Shown here piece by piece: positions 20,566 through 31,909 of a DNA stretch of 64,000 nucleotides. Origin of the DNA: Gnetum montanum (lineage: Eukaryota; Streptophyta; Gnetopsida; Gnetales; Gnetaceae); NCBI GenBank assembly GCA_015680685.1, contig MNCI01028931.1, positions 31,474 to 95,473 of the forward strand, given 5' to 3'. The position numbers were made by a program, and so were the translations under genes. Under the pieces are notes generated by a model, which did not search any database, was not told the origin of the DNA, and saw only the letters and a list, made by a program, of their open reading frames with translations. Every line of letters starts with the position of its first letter. Position 1 is the stretch's first letter.

Positions 20566-22050
20566 ATGTGTGGATAATACCATAGAAGAAATTCATGGAA
20601 CAAACCATAATAAAGAAGAAGAACCTTACTAAGTAAAGGTCTCTTATGCACATCTATATCCCTACTATCTAGAAGTTTCTTTTTTTTTCACTAGGATGAG
20701 TAAATGTGATGGTGGCACTTATAAGGTAACATTGTACTACAACTTGATGGAGCAAAACAATTAATGCTTATAGTTGCATTGATGAGAAATGGACTAGAAT
20801 CTATTTCATGTAAGTAATCAATGCATCATCATATGAATAGACCTTGCAAGCCTACTAATGCTTAGTATAGGCAAGATCATTTGATGGAGGTCCATCATAA
20901 AATCCATAAGAAAAAACATGCAATCCCACCAATATCAAATTTTGAAAAGGAGAATATTAACTATTGGTTAGATAGATGTCCTCATCAAGATCCTTGTAGT
21001 TTTAATGTTGATAAATCAACTTATCAATGGCTATGTTATACCAAGGAAAGTAATTAAAGAAGAGATATAATAGGTCCTAAAATGTAGAGAATCTTAAGCC
21101 CTAGATCATCTAAAATATAAAGAGGGAATTATTAAAGAAAACCATGACAAAAGAGTAAACTAAAAGGGATCTTCTAGATCTTCATCTTCCTTCTCATTGC
21201 AATTATCAAGATCTACCAATGTTGAACATTGATGAAGAAGAATGAATATACACAAGGATTATGAAAGGAAACTCAATGAACATGATAGAATGAATCAAAA
21301 TAGGTATCTTGGTAGAGACAAGAACAGAGAACGAAATACAGATATAGATCAAGAAGAAGACAAGATGAGAGATATATAAGAGACCCAAAAAGAGGTCATG
21401 TTTGGTGGATGAATAGAGATAGAGATTATGACTGTGATGCACTTGATTATGATGAACACATGTTGGCCTTTAGGAGCATGCTTTAGATTAGAGAGATAGT
21501 AAGAATATCTCATAAGCATTAGAGTGAGAGTTGCATCAAATGACTTGATATGAAAATTTAAGAAAAGAAAGAATACTTATCCATAACATTATTTGCAAGT
21601 ATTGTTTAATGCTTTCATCTTAAAAAACATAAAGAATAAGTGTAGAAGTTAAAACTCTCCCCAAGGGTACTCATCAAAGACGTTTAAAAGTTGTACGAAT
21701 TCTTGAAGCTAGATTTACTCCATTGATGATCAACCATGTTGGAGCTCTTCAATAAGAAGTACGAAACCTACTTAAGAGAGTTTACCATAAGAAAATATAT
21801 TCAATGTTAAAAGAAATGGAATCATAAATTCCTTGATCCAATCCTATGTAGATACTATTCTTTTTTGCATACATATTTTAGACATGAATTTTCTTAGAAG
21901 AAGTAACTTCAACATATCATAGATGGTATAAGAATATAAGAAAATAAAGAAGGTTGAAGTTAGGAGAACTTCAACCAAGTACTTAGACACTTACACAAAA
22001 CATATAAAATGAAGAAAAGGGTGAGCTTATCAATTCACCTTAAGCTTATA
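20566..22050 (+). pseudogene. Athila-like gag, heavily decayed (element A)
   Basis: Possible start ATG at 20566. Nucleotide-level similarity to the element B gag runs in order: VSYAHLYPYYL near 20637, an acidic/Arg-rich middle near 21230-21400, DYDEHMLAFRSML near 21442-21485 (B: DDDELLLATKSLM), the IRI.HKH region, then a gag core near 21560-21900 with YYSFLHTYF. There are many stops and shifts. It cannot encode a protein now. Confidence 0.65.
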
Positions 22051-22369
22051 TTATTCATATTGAAGGATATCACATCTATTTATACTTTTTTATGGTGGAT
22101 GTTACATATTTTAGCATAGGTATTTCATTAAAGGTTTTGACACTTTTTTAAAAATATTTTCTCTCAACCTAATCTTCTATGATCATTTACTTTGAAAAGA
22201 ACACACTTATAATACTTAGTACATCAAAAGATAGCATCAATATAAAAAGTAAAGACTACAATGACTTCCTACTCTACTCAAACTAAAAGAGAAATGATCA
22301 TACGGGAGTTAAAGAAATATATTCATACTATTTTTAACAAATTCTTATTTAGTATGTAGTGTATGAGAA

Positions 22370-23465
22370 TCATGAAGTTTGAGATTTTTGGAGTTTTTTT
22401 GCTTACTTCTTCAACCTTTGTAATGCCAATGATTTGAAAAATATAGTCTATCTTAAATGCTTGTAGTGACTTGGTAATGAGATCAACGAATTAGTTTTTT
22501 CTTGACACATACTTAGGCAAGATGTTGCCCTCCTTCACTTCTTACTTAATGAAGTAATACTTGACGTAAACATGCTTGTATTTCATATGAAGAACATGTT
22601 TCTTTAAGATTTATATGGATGATATATTTTTCATCATGAGATTAATAAAAAAAAAAAATTCAAAGTCCAATTGAGTAAAGAGTGTCTTTAGTCATAAGAT
22701 GTATTGTATGTAATTAGGCATTGCAATAATTGTAGTTTTCTTCTTAAGATTGCAATGGATAAGCTTGACCTCATGAATGATGGTTAAGCTTGATGTATAT
22801 AAATTTTCATCTCATTTCATAAACTTGATGGCAATTTCTATGATCCATTTTACATATCTCAATACATGCTTGACAAAATTCATATGACTAAGTCTAGCTT
22901 CTTGAATGACTCTTGAAAGGTATGATGTTATAAATTTAANNNNNNNNNNNNNNNNNNNNNNNNNNNNNNNNNNTGGAGGCAATCATGTTGTAGCTATTCT
23001 TTTATCTTCTAGACCATATTTTTTTTTACTTATTCAACATATTTAATATGGTTCATTTTCAATTCATCCTCTACTTAATTTACTTGGATTCCTAAAAAAT
23101 ACATTTGTACATATAGATCATTCATTTTAAATTCTTCTTTCTTGTGTTTTCTAAAGTTTAAAATTAATTTTTCAAAACTTGATAAGAAGATCAAATCATC
23201 AATATAAATGGAGATTAATATTAAATTAATGGGCACATGTTTGAAGTAGAGAGTAGGCTTAGAAATAAAACTTTTATAGTTATTTTTGAGAAGAAAATCA
23301 TTGATTTTATGAAACCAAGCACTTGGAGATTACCCAAGTTCATAAAGAGCCTTGTTAATATTACATAATTCTTTATTAGCCTCAGATTTTAAGTTCTTTA
23401 GAATAGAGGATGTAAAATTATTCTTTAAAAAAAAAATTTAGAAAGGCTAAGTTAACATCCATTTG
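22370..23465 (-). pseudogene. Ty1/Copia RT and RNase H remnant, Copia-2
   Basis: Read leftwards: NKALYELG and AWFHKINDFLL (23300-23370), YIDDLIFL (23190-23215, the catalytic YVDD motif), FKMNDLYVQMYFLGIQV (23080-23140), then a 34 N gap, HVLRYVKWIIEI (22830-22870), GNILPKYVSRKN and DLITKSL (22460-22520, the DIFTK region of RNase H). Order and spacing are Copia. Many stops. LTRs were not identified. It lies right of the truncated element A and probably cut it. Confidence 0.78.
22940..22973. other. Assembly gap, 34 N
   Basis: A run of N inside Copia-2, between the RT and RNase H pieces. Single Ns also occur at 11139, 12071 and 23734. Confidence 0.99.
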
Positions 23466-23469
23466 ATAT

Positions 23470-23844
23470 ATTTTGTAACAATCTATATTTTTGAATTTCT
23501 AATTTAGTATTCTTAGCATGTTCTCTTGTGTTTTCTTGAAGTTTTGGCTTTGTGTGTGTTCTATGCTTATTCATGATCATTAGTTAGGTTAGATTTATAA
23601 AATTATATATATGATTATGTGCAGGTAAGTTTATACATTAATATTTATTTGTTTAGGTGATGTGAGTTAACTTGATTGATGAGTTTGATAGGCTTATCAT
23701 GGTGGTTATAATTAAAGTATCCATGGAATGTTANCAAGCTCCACACTCCATTCTTTCAGATACTTCGACATTCTTGGACATGGAATTGCTATTGGGTTAG
23801 AGACTTGTGCTAGTATTATAGAGCTTTCTTGATTCATGTGTATG
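23470..23844. other. AT-rich sequence without recognisable gene
   Basis: Follows the Copia-2 RT on its upstream side. The region probably contains decayed Copia sequence, but no motif can be read. One N at 23734. Confidence 0.35.
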
Positions 23845-24260
23845 TGTAATGATGGAAATAATTAAAAGATGGAGGTTAAAATTCTTTGCACAAATAGTTC
23901 AACCCTAGGATCTATAGGCGTAAAAGATTTGAGGTGCCTTTGATAGTCTTGCTAATTACCAAAGGACTTAAGAATTTGTTACTAGCTCCACATAAATGAG
24001 AATAAAGAATAGAAAATGCACAAATGAAGATTAAATTAATAAACCCACAAATGAATTAAATCTCAGTGCATAGAAGATAGAAAAAAAAATGACCAAAAAT
24101 GCAAATTTGTATTAAATATGAAATAAGTTTAGAAGATACAAATCTAGGTGCTAATGGCCTTTCCAAAAGTTTTAGAAGTGATCAATATTTAATTAAGTTT
24201 TATAAAAGAAACCTTAGAAGTGCTTGATCTACAATCAAGCCTTGCAGCGGAGGCCTTAGA
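23845..24260 (-). repeat. Possible partial Tat-type LTR
   Basis: Same strand orientation as the LTR at 1059-2175. Shared words in order: GATTTGAGGTGCCTTTGATAG...CTTGCTAAT (23930-23955) against TCTAAAGCACCTTGGATGG...CTTACTAAT (1148-1174), then TTTGTATTAAATATG...GATACAAA (24105-24145) against TTTTTATTAAAAGTA...GATACAAA (1285-1321). The left edge TGTAATGATGGAA resembles the Tat-1 LTR end. I could not find the other edge. Confidence 0.4.
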
Positions 24261-25420
24261 AGTCTTTATGAAATTACTATTGGAGGATTCAAGGTGTGGA
24301 AGGGTGGGGTGTGCTTTTCTACAATCACAAATGCATCATTCTTTGCCCATTCACTACTGCTAGAATGTCTTTTGAATAATTCTGTATATGTCAAATCATG
24401 CAAGTAAGCACTTATAGAGATGAGGTAACATTTAAGGTAATAGTGATAAGAGGTCATAGATAATGAGGATGGTGAGGGGTTCAAAGTAAGGCATGTTGGA
24501 TAAACATTTAGGCAAAAATTATTGAAAGGAGGATGAAGAACCCCAAATGTATTAACATCATTGGTATAATTTTGAAAAACTAGTGCTTTTCTATGGATGA
24601 CTTTGGCTATTTGGTTCTTCTTCTTTTTTTATGAGCCATTGCTTTATTATAGGCTTCTTTGACCATTTAGATTTCTTGGATTTTTCCTCTCTCTTTTTTT
24701 CTAACAAAAAATATTCTTTGGATTTTGATGCCAATCCCAAGTCTAATTATCATGCTTAATAAGTCATTAAGAACCTTAATGAAATAGGTAACAACTATTA
24801 GGACATATCACATAACAAGGACGTAAGGACATCACACATGATGCTCATCATAAGTAGGGTGTCAAGGGATGAAGCTAGTGTGTGGTTGTAGATTAGAAGG
24901 TATAATGCAAAGGGTTGAAAGGAAGCACCATTGGCATGGTTGAATGATCTAACAAAATTACATATGCTAAGATAACATGGTGGCTTACTACTATGATGAA
25001 TCATAATTTTATGATAACTCACATCATATCCTACAAATACAACCAAGAAAGTAAAAAAAAACATAAAGAAATAAGAGGTAGCATGAGATTATCAAGCAAC
25101 CATAGGTTACCATGGAGAGTAGTTAGCAGAGCTTCAAAATATTGTATTTTCTTTTCAAAAATTTACAAAGTTTACAATGTTGCTAATAACAAGAAGAAAA
25201 GATCTTACATGCTCACTTATCATAGGTTGCTAACTTTTTTAATGTCACATATCCATTCAAATGTGTAACTAAAAGAAAGCAAAAGCTAAAAGAAAACATG
25301 TTAGCATTAGATAGAATACGGCTTTAGGTAGGAATGGTTGATTGAGGTAGTGAACTCATTTCCATCTAGATATGCTATTATAAAGGTGCTCTTTCCATAA
25401 GCTCTAGTTATTAAGAAGGG
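24261..25420. other. Unassigned repetitive-looking sequence
   Basis: Open frames at 24266-24484 and 24798-25064 (minus) have no recognisable domain. They are short, AT-rich and not shared with other parts of the window. Nothing is supported here. Confidence 0.3.
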
Positions 25421-26506
25421 TGAAACATCATAAAGAAAATTTATATTATGCATAAGAGACATAATAGCCAAGAATTCACATTCTAATTTGATGGAAATTT
25501 AAAGGTAGATATAATTGACTATTTTTCCATCAAAAACCCTACCCCATGGCATTATTCTTATAGAGTTTTCGATAATTTGTCATATGCAAAGTAAAAATTT
25601 CATTTGAGCCAATGTGTGAAGGCACAAAATGTAAATATGTTGCCAAAATTGGCAAAAAAGCCAAAAACGTTGGTGGCATATACGTTGGATTTTGGACCAT
25701 GAAAACAGCTCCAATATATCATCAAAATTGGAAAGAATAGTTTCATATGTTAATGGCTAATACGATATAGTTTTTATGTTGTGAAAGTTCCAAATACATT
25801 GGTATTTTAGCTCAAAAAGTCTAAAATGTTGGTGCATCATACATTGTAGATCTTGGCCACCAAATGACATAAACAAATTTGTAGGGAATTTTAGAAATTA
25901 GAAAAATAAACCAACAAAAAATTAGGACATCCACAATCTATTTAAATAATAGTTTGCATCATTTTGAAGACATTTGAATTATATTTCTTTTAGTCGAACT
26001 AGAGACTTTTGGAGTAGGGAAAAGATTTAAAAGTCCACAACCTTTTCCAACAAGTGTAAAGCATCTAGAGAAGAGAGTACATATGGCAAATAAAGTTTAG
26101 GAGTATATTGTTTGTAGTATATGAGTGTAGATGTGGTTGTAGAATGCACGTTGCAACCTACTTCAAGCTCCAAAGCTATTTCTTGTATTCTTAGGCTTCT
26201 AAAGTCCACAACTAGTATTCTTTGAACCTTTCTTTTCATAAAATTATTATCACATTTAATATAGAGTTTACAGTTTTCTTTGTTTATCACATTTATTTTG
26301 CATTTATTTACTATTGAACTCAATGTTTGAATTACTATATTGTTTGCATCTTTTTGTACTTTGTAAAAAATGTATAAGTCTTCAATCGATTGACAAGACC
26401 ATTTGAGGTGTTCTAAATCCTTTTTTGAGACTTGTTGGATTTGGGTTTAAACTATTCTACACTAAAATTATTAGTTTTCTAGCACTAAATTTTTCAACTA
26501 TTAGAG
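25421..26506 (+). repeat. Tat-2 5' LTR
   Basis: Begins TGAAACATCATAAAGAAAA, matching the Tat-3 LTR start TGAAACACCACTAAGAAAA, and ends just before the PBS. Length about 1.09 kb, like Tat-3. It contains two copies of an ACGTTGGTGGCATATACGTTGG-type segment (25660-25690 and 25825-25860) that in reverse complement resembles the core of the array at 33.7-35.1 kb. Confidence 0.7.
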
Positions 26507-26526
26507 TTTTTAGTACTAGAAGGAGG
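26507..26526 (+). other. Primer-binding site, Tat-2
   Basis: TTTTAGTACTAGAAGGAGG, the same site as in Tat-1 and Tat-3. The following ACCTTCACCTAGATTCTTCA also matches Tat-3, confirming the family. Confidence 0.72.
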
Positions 26527-27274
26527 ACCTTCACCTAGATTCTTCATCCAAATCCATTTGTCCATCCTTTGCATTGTTTCTATCATTACTTGTAAATGTA
26601 TTTGAGACATTAAAATAAGGTTTGGGGTTTTTTAAAACCCCAATGTGTAGAGCCTAAAACAATATTAGCATAAAATAAAATTCTACTATTATTGTTTTCA
26701 TAGTATAGTTGCAGTGTTGTTCCTCTTCCTTGAAAATTTGCAATTTCAAAATAATTAATTTTTTATCATTGTAGTACATGTCACTACCTTAACTTTCTAC
26801 TTTAGGTATTTTAAAAATGAGTTTTTATGATTGTAGTGCTCAATGTAGCTCTTATTCTCTACAATTTTTTATCTTTGCAGTTGTAGTGCATACTACCTTG
26901 TCTATTTTTGTAATTGCAAGTTGCAAATTTTTTTTTGTGTTTTCATATACATTGAACTTTGTTAGTATTTCTCCTAGAATTGCTGAAATACATTAGAAAA
27001 ATTTTTGAAATTTTTTTAATTTTTCATTGTAATTGTACTTAATATGTTGATGTTTAATAAGTTAAAATTCATAATACGTTAGAGTTTCATAAGTTGAAAC
27101 TCTTAATATGTTAGCCCCTAAATAAGCTAGAATTTTGATAAGTTAGCTTATTACATTTTACAAGTTGGCTTAATAGGTTAGCATATTAAATTTTACAAGT
27201 TAGCTTAATATGCTAGTCTTACACCCTTTATGCTTTTTTGTCTCCTCACAATTTTACCTCATAACTTAACACAC
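26527..27274 (+). repeat. Tat-2 5' leader with short repeats
   Basis: 750 bp between PBS and gag. From about 27040 to 27220 variants of ATAAGTTAGCTTAATATGTTAG recur (AAGTTGGCTTAATAGGTTAG, AAGTTAGCTTAATATGCTAG). Tat-3 also has an array in its leader, with a different unit, and Tat-1 a 165 bp duplication, so the leader is repeat-prone in all three. Confidence 0.55.
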
Positions 27275-29450
27275 ATGACCTCAAGCCAAGAAGTCATTCA
27301 TGTCTATGATTCCAAGGATTTTGCTATTGTAGAATGTAGACAGTCCCTTGGATGGAGGAAATAGGAACCAAGTATTACAATCATTAATGAAGATCACTAT
27401 AACTTCATTTGTGCTAAGATCTGAGCTAGCCTTCTCATCCCACATATAGAATTGGAGGAAAAATGTTAGTTTGAAATTATTCACCCAAATGGAAAAGACT
27501 ATGTTTTCTCATCCTATGTTCAAATTGAATGAATAGAATTTCATATACACATGGTAATGCAACTAATAGATATCCATGATATGAGTGAAGAAATTAGCTT
27601 GGATGAAAACAAATAGGACCAAGATGAGTTTGAAGTGGAGCATAAGCTAGACACATTCATAGGGAATCTTTTCCAATGGTCATCTCCACAAGCAACCATT
27701 CATAACCCCAAATATCATGTGTCCTATAAGAATTAGGTCTCTTAGTTTTCTCCCTTGTTCTCTACCATGTTCACCTTAACACCCATTGTAGTAGTGCATC
27801 AATCTCATCAGTATCCCATTTTGCATTCTTGTCTCAACAATGTTGTTCACTAGTCAATCTCATTAGGTGTCATCATCATTGATGATATCCTTTGAACCAT
27901 CTCATTTCTCCATTCTAGTGGGCCTCGTTTTGTGATCCTAGGCTTCAATAGTCCCTCACACCCCGTTTGTTCCCTTTGTCTTACATGTTCTAACTCAAAT
28001 CTCTATCTTCATATTTAATCCTCTAGTGACCATGATCATCTAGCTTTCCTTGTCTATTCCAATGTTGATATCATGGCCTTAGGCAATCCAAATTTTCTCA
28101 TAGCCATCATTTCAAACTTGGAAACCCATAAAAATGCTCCAAGGGCTGGATCAAGCTTTCCAAATGATCTAGAACCTCACTGAAGAATTATGGAAACTTA
28201 AATCCTTCAACATACATATGGTAAAAATTTTGATCTTCTACCAAGATGATCCTATTAGCCCTACCATCTCATAAATAACTCTATCCAAAAGAATTCATAT
28301 TACTTATTTAACTAAATATAATGATGAGGGTGATCCTAAATAATATCTCATTACCTTCTATTCTAAGTTCTTATTGTTACAAGTTAGGCCCCATACTGTG
28401 ATGCCATACTCCCTATGTCTCTGACTAGAAAAGCCTTGGATTAGTACCATGCACTATCTAGAGACTCCATTGCCTCTCTAGAAAAATTAACTTCACAGTT
28501 CATTAACCATTTCAAGTACAACTTGAGAGATGACACCACACTAGAAAAATTTATGAAGGTCAAACATGAGCCTCTTGAACTTGTTCAAAAATTTATATAG
28601 AGATGGAATACCATTTTCAATGAAATTCTTGATTCAATCTATAACACATCTGTTGGCCATTTTCAAGGGGGAAATTAATGATTTCATCAATTCCAAGCTA
28701 TACTACCTAGAACCATGGTTACTTATCCAAGTATTTTCCCAAACCAAAAAGCTAGAGGATGATGCATAAGCCAATAATGATCCAGCATACATCACATGCA
28801 AGAACTAGCACATGAGAAAGGATTAGAATAATGGGAAATAGAATCCTGTAGCTGTGGCCATAGTACCATCAACATAAGGTAATTCCATCTCTAATATTCC
28901 TAGGAAAATATTTGAAAGCACAGATTTGTCCAAATACACAAAATTATCAATGAAACTATCTGAGCTTCTTGATCAATTGGTCCAGAATGTCGTATTCAAT
29001 ATAAACAACTAATTGAGAATGAATGTAAGAGGCAGAATTGCCTCTATGGGATTACCAAAGATCCCACCATATCCACAAAGGATGGCCAACCCATTTCTAA
29101 ATATTTTAAACTAGATTGACTCTATCATTATCACTATCTTCTTGGCCATGACACTAAGTTTTTCTTGGCTTTAAAAGATGATTTGTAGAAACAAATAGAT
29201 GGTGCTGAATTAATCTTAGATACATCCAACCCAGTTATGCTCTAGGACCAACCCATGCAAGTGTATAATGGTCCTTTAAATGCTAACAATAACCCCTATA
29301 CCATAGTAATGTTTAATATTAATAAGATTACTATACCTAGTAGGGAGCCATTTATGATTAGGTTACCTCTTCATAATGAAAGGACTTTAGCTTCCACAAG
29401 TTCAGGGAATCCTTTTGTCATAAGGATATTATTATTTATACCTTTAAAAT
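27275..29450 (+). pseudogene. Tat-type gag, decayed (Tat-2)
   Basis: ATG at 27275 (MTSSQEVIHVYDSKD). An N-terminal part shared with Tat-3 and Tat-1 (HYNFICAKI, ASLLIP; Tat-1 has YNFLCAKVQVNLP). The gag core near 28420-28770 includes INHFKYNLRDDTTLEKFMK and HLLAIFKGEINDFINSKLYY (Tat-1: HLLAIFKGAVNGFIKSKLYY). The C-terminal knuckle region near 29125-29215 reads LLGHDTKFFLALKDD, the GH.T..C..L pattern with its Cys residues lost. Several stops and at least two frameshifts. Product would be the particle protein. Confidence 0.78.
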
Positions 29451-29914
29451 AATCATTTCTCATTAGAGTATCCCCTAATTTTACAACCAATAAACTTGTG
29501 AGCTAAGTTGACCAACATCCTCCCATGATAGCCAATGCTTCAGCCCCTTTGTAGGTAGATAACAAAAAATCACCTTCTAAGAAATGCAAGAAACTAGATC
29601 CTAAGCCAAAGGTTAAGGAAAAAAAATAACCAAATGTGTGGAAGGAAGTAGATTCATTGAAGTCTACTCCCATGTTAGCAATATCCATAGATAACAACAT
29701 CCAAGCTAATTCAACAAGCCAATCTAGGGAGGACAACCAAAAACAAGAGAAACAAAATAGGCCTTAGCAACAAACAATGAAACTTGAGGTTAAAATATTG
29801 TGTAGAATAAAAGAAGTTAAGACTAATAAACATGAGAAATCATTGAATAGTAACAAAGACTTCATCATTTCCATGGAATAGATTAAGCTCTCACTCAAAT
29901 AGGAAAACATCGTT
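29451..29914 (+). other. Decayed gag-protease linker (Tat-2)
   Basis: Polar, Lys/Ser/Asn-rich when translated (SKKCKKLDPKPK near 29575), with stops. It matches in position the Pro/Ser-rich linker of Tat-1 (49480-50100), with little sequence similarity. Confidence 0.5.
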
Positions 29915-30560
29915 TTGAGCTTATATGACTTAGTCATGATTATTCCTACTCACTGGGAAGTGTTAATTAATATGTTAGCTTCTATTCCAATGATTGAAGA
30001 TATCCATGCTAATGAGAATTTCATTCATGCAATAATGGTGCTAGCTTTACCTAGGGAAGAAATGAAGTCAACTACTTTAACATTTTGCGATAGTGAGAAA
30101 AAAATGAATTCTCAAAGTGACAAGGTATTGAGAGTTCCTATCTTCATAATGATAAGGATTGATCAATACAAGCAACACTATGTGCATGTTGATGATGAGG
30201 TAGTAACAAATATTATACCCTTTTCCATCATGAAGAATTTAGACTTGATAGAACATATTTAAAGCACTTCCACTTCTACTCTTAACTCCTTTAATGGGTC
30301 ATGGGTAGTAGTGAAAGGATCTATTTCTCCAAACTTCATCACTAGGGAATAATTCCCCACATCTACCAATTTAATAGTGGTGGAAGAGATACTAGGTTTC
30401 AATATAATCCTAGGGAGGCTCTAGTTAGCCAATTTATGAGTAGTCTCTTCCTCTATTCATCAAGAAATTTACCTATCTTATGAGGGAGGTAAAAATATAA
30501 TCCACAAAGATGATGTAGTATCCTTATCTATCAACAATGTTGATGTAGAGCAAAGATCTA
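29915..30560 (+). pseudogene. Tat-type aspartic protease (Tat-2)
   Basis: VHVDDEVVTNIIPFSIMKNL (30190-30250) is the active-site region; Tat-1 has VHVDDGATTNVIPFPIANKL. The catalytic D-x-G is damaged here, with Glu at the Gly position. Downstream GSWVVVKG, NIILGRL.LANL and SSIHQEIYLSYEGG match Tat-1 (RAWVVVKG, NLILGRSWLVQL, SPIHQEIHLSYVGR). The frame from 29915 stays open to 30262, then has stops. This enzyme would process Gag. Confidence 0.8.
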
Positions 30561-30790
30561 AGGTGGAGTCTTAAGAAGAAAGTCATACCATCAAAAATAA
30601 AGTAAGAAATCATAATGGTGTCGAGAAATCCAAGAACAAAAATAGTGAAGTTATTAATGAATCATGGGAAGAGCTCCCATTCAACATTGTGAGAAAATGG
30701 AACAAAGAGTATAAAATTGTGCAATAGAGGCCTTACACTTTCCCTAATCTTTCAAAGATTAGAAAATAGTTGCATGATTAAGTACATCAT

Positions 30791-31226
30791 CTACTTATTT
30801 AAACTTTATATTATATGATATAGCCTTTGAATTTTTACCCTAGTTTTTAACTCTTATTTATGTGTTCTTATTTTACTTTATAATTCTTTTGCTTTGTTAT
30901 GAATTATTTACTATTTTATTTCATAGCATTACTCTACATTTTTTGTGTTCAATTTACAATTTATGTCAATTTCCTTTACATTTACATAAAATTATAAAAA
31001 GACATAAAAAAAAGAAAACTTAAAATAAAAATATAAAAATGGCTTGCCAAGCTTTAAAACTGGTGGCCTACCAAGGCCTTAAACTAACAATCTTATGGCC
31101 TCCATTTTTGTATCTCTCTTATATCTACACTACGACCAATGATACCTTATCGTATATCTTTATTATTTTATCACCAAACTTTACTTCATAGTCTTATTAT
31201 TTTAAATTGTATCCTTTTATGTGAGA
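30791..31226. other. AT-rich non-coding sequence after Tat-2 protease
   Basis: T-rich, no frame of note. In Tat-1 the equivalent position starts a repeat-rich non-coding region, so this may be the same inter-gene spacer. Confidence 0.4.
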
Positions 31227-31909
31227 AAATATAAAACAAGCTTAAAAATTTAAAATATTAAAAACCAAAAATTTTTAACATATAACCAAAAATGTCCAAC
31301 AATAGCCATAGTCACAATGTGTGATAGTATAACGACAATAAGAAATAATATAGTAGACATAGTTGCACTGTATAATATAATAATATAAATAAAGAAATAG
31401 TATAGTCTCCATGGCTATGATAGCCTAAAGTAATAATAACACCAATAATATGACAAGAGAAATAGAACATAATAGGCTAATCAAACATGATAAAACTAAG
31501 ATGTAGGAGGAGGAGGAGGATCATTAGCAACATCATCTTCAACATTCTCATCATCATTGACTAAGACCAATAAGTAGCAAATATAAAACAAGATTAAAAA
31601 TTTAAAATATTAAAAACCAAAAAATTTTAACTTATAACCAAAAATGTCCAGCAATAGCCATAGTCACAATGTGTGACAATATAAAAACAATAAGAAATAT
31701 AATAGTACCCATAGTTGCACTGTATAATATAATAACATAAATAATAAAAATAGTACATTATCCAAGGCTGTGATAGTCTAAAATAATAACACTAATAATA
31801 TGACATGAGAAATAGAACATAATAGGCTAATTGAACATGATAAAACTAAGATGTAAGAGGAGGAGGATCATCAGCAACATCATCTTCAACATTCTCATCA
31901 TCATCACTT
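31227..31909. repeat. Two-copy tandem repeat, period about 352 bp
   Basis: Copy 1 starts AAATATAAAACAAGCTTAAA at 31227, copy 2 AAATATAAAACAAGATTAAA at 31579. Both contain AATAGCCATAGTCACAATGTG and end with a GGAGGAGGATCATCAGCAAC / CATCTTCAACATTCTCATCA block. On the minus strand that block reads as an acidic stretch (DENVEDDVADDPPPP), which may be a leftover of coding sequence. Confidence 0.85.

Larger units (their letters stand above)
12759..22050 (+). mobile_element. Element A: older Athila-like element, split by element 1
   Basis: Its 5' LTR is cut into 12759-13554 and 20378-20397 by element 1. If element 1 and one copy of the 5 bp duplication are removed, the two sides align without a gap with the LTR end of element B over 35 bases. 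A PBS (20398) and a decayed gag (20566-22050) follow. The 3' half and 3' LTR are not found, because Copia-2 sequence begins near 22370. A is therefore older than element 1 and truncated. Confidence 0.8.
25421..30790 (+). mobile_element. Tat-2: Tat-type element, gag-protease part
   Basis: LTR (25421-26506), PBS, leader with repeats, gag (27275-29450) and protease (29915-30560), all on the plus strand and in the expected order. Protein segments match Tat-1 closely enough to align by eye along gag and protease. No RT, RNase H or integrase follows: the next 5 kb is non-coding with tandem arrays, then Copia-3. The 3' LTR was not found, so the right end is undefined and the missing pol may be a deletion or an original lack. 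Confidence 0.75.

Noticed and set aside
24266-25268. Open frames between 24.2 and 25.3 kb on both strands as possible genes
   Set aside because: Short, AT-rich, no recognisable domain, start signals not convincing, and no second copy in the window.
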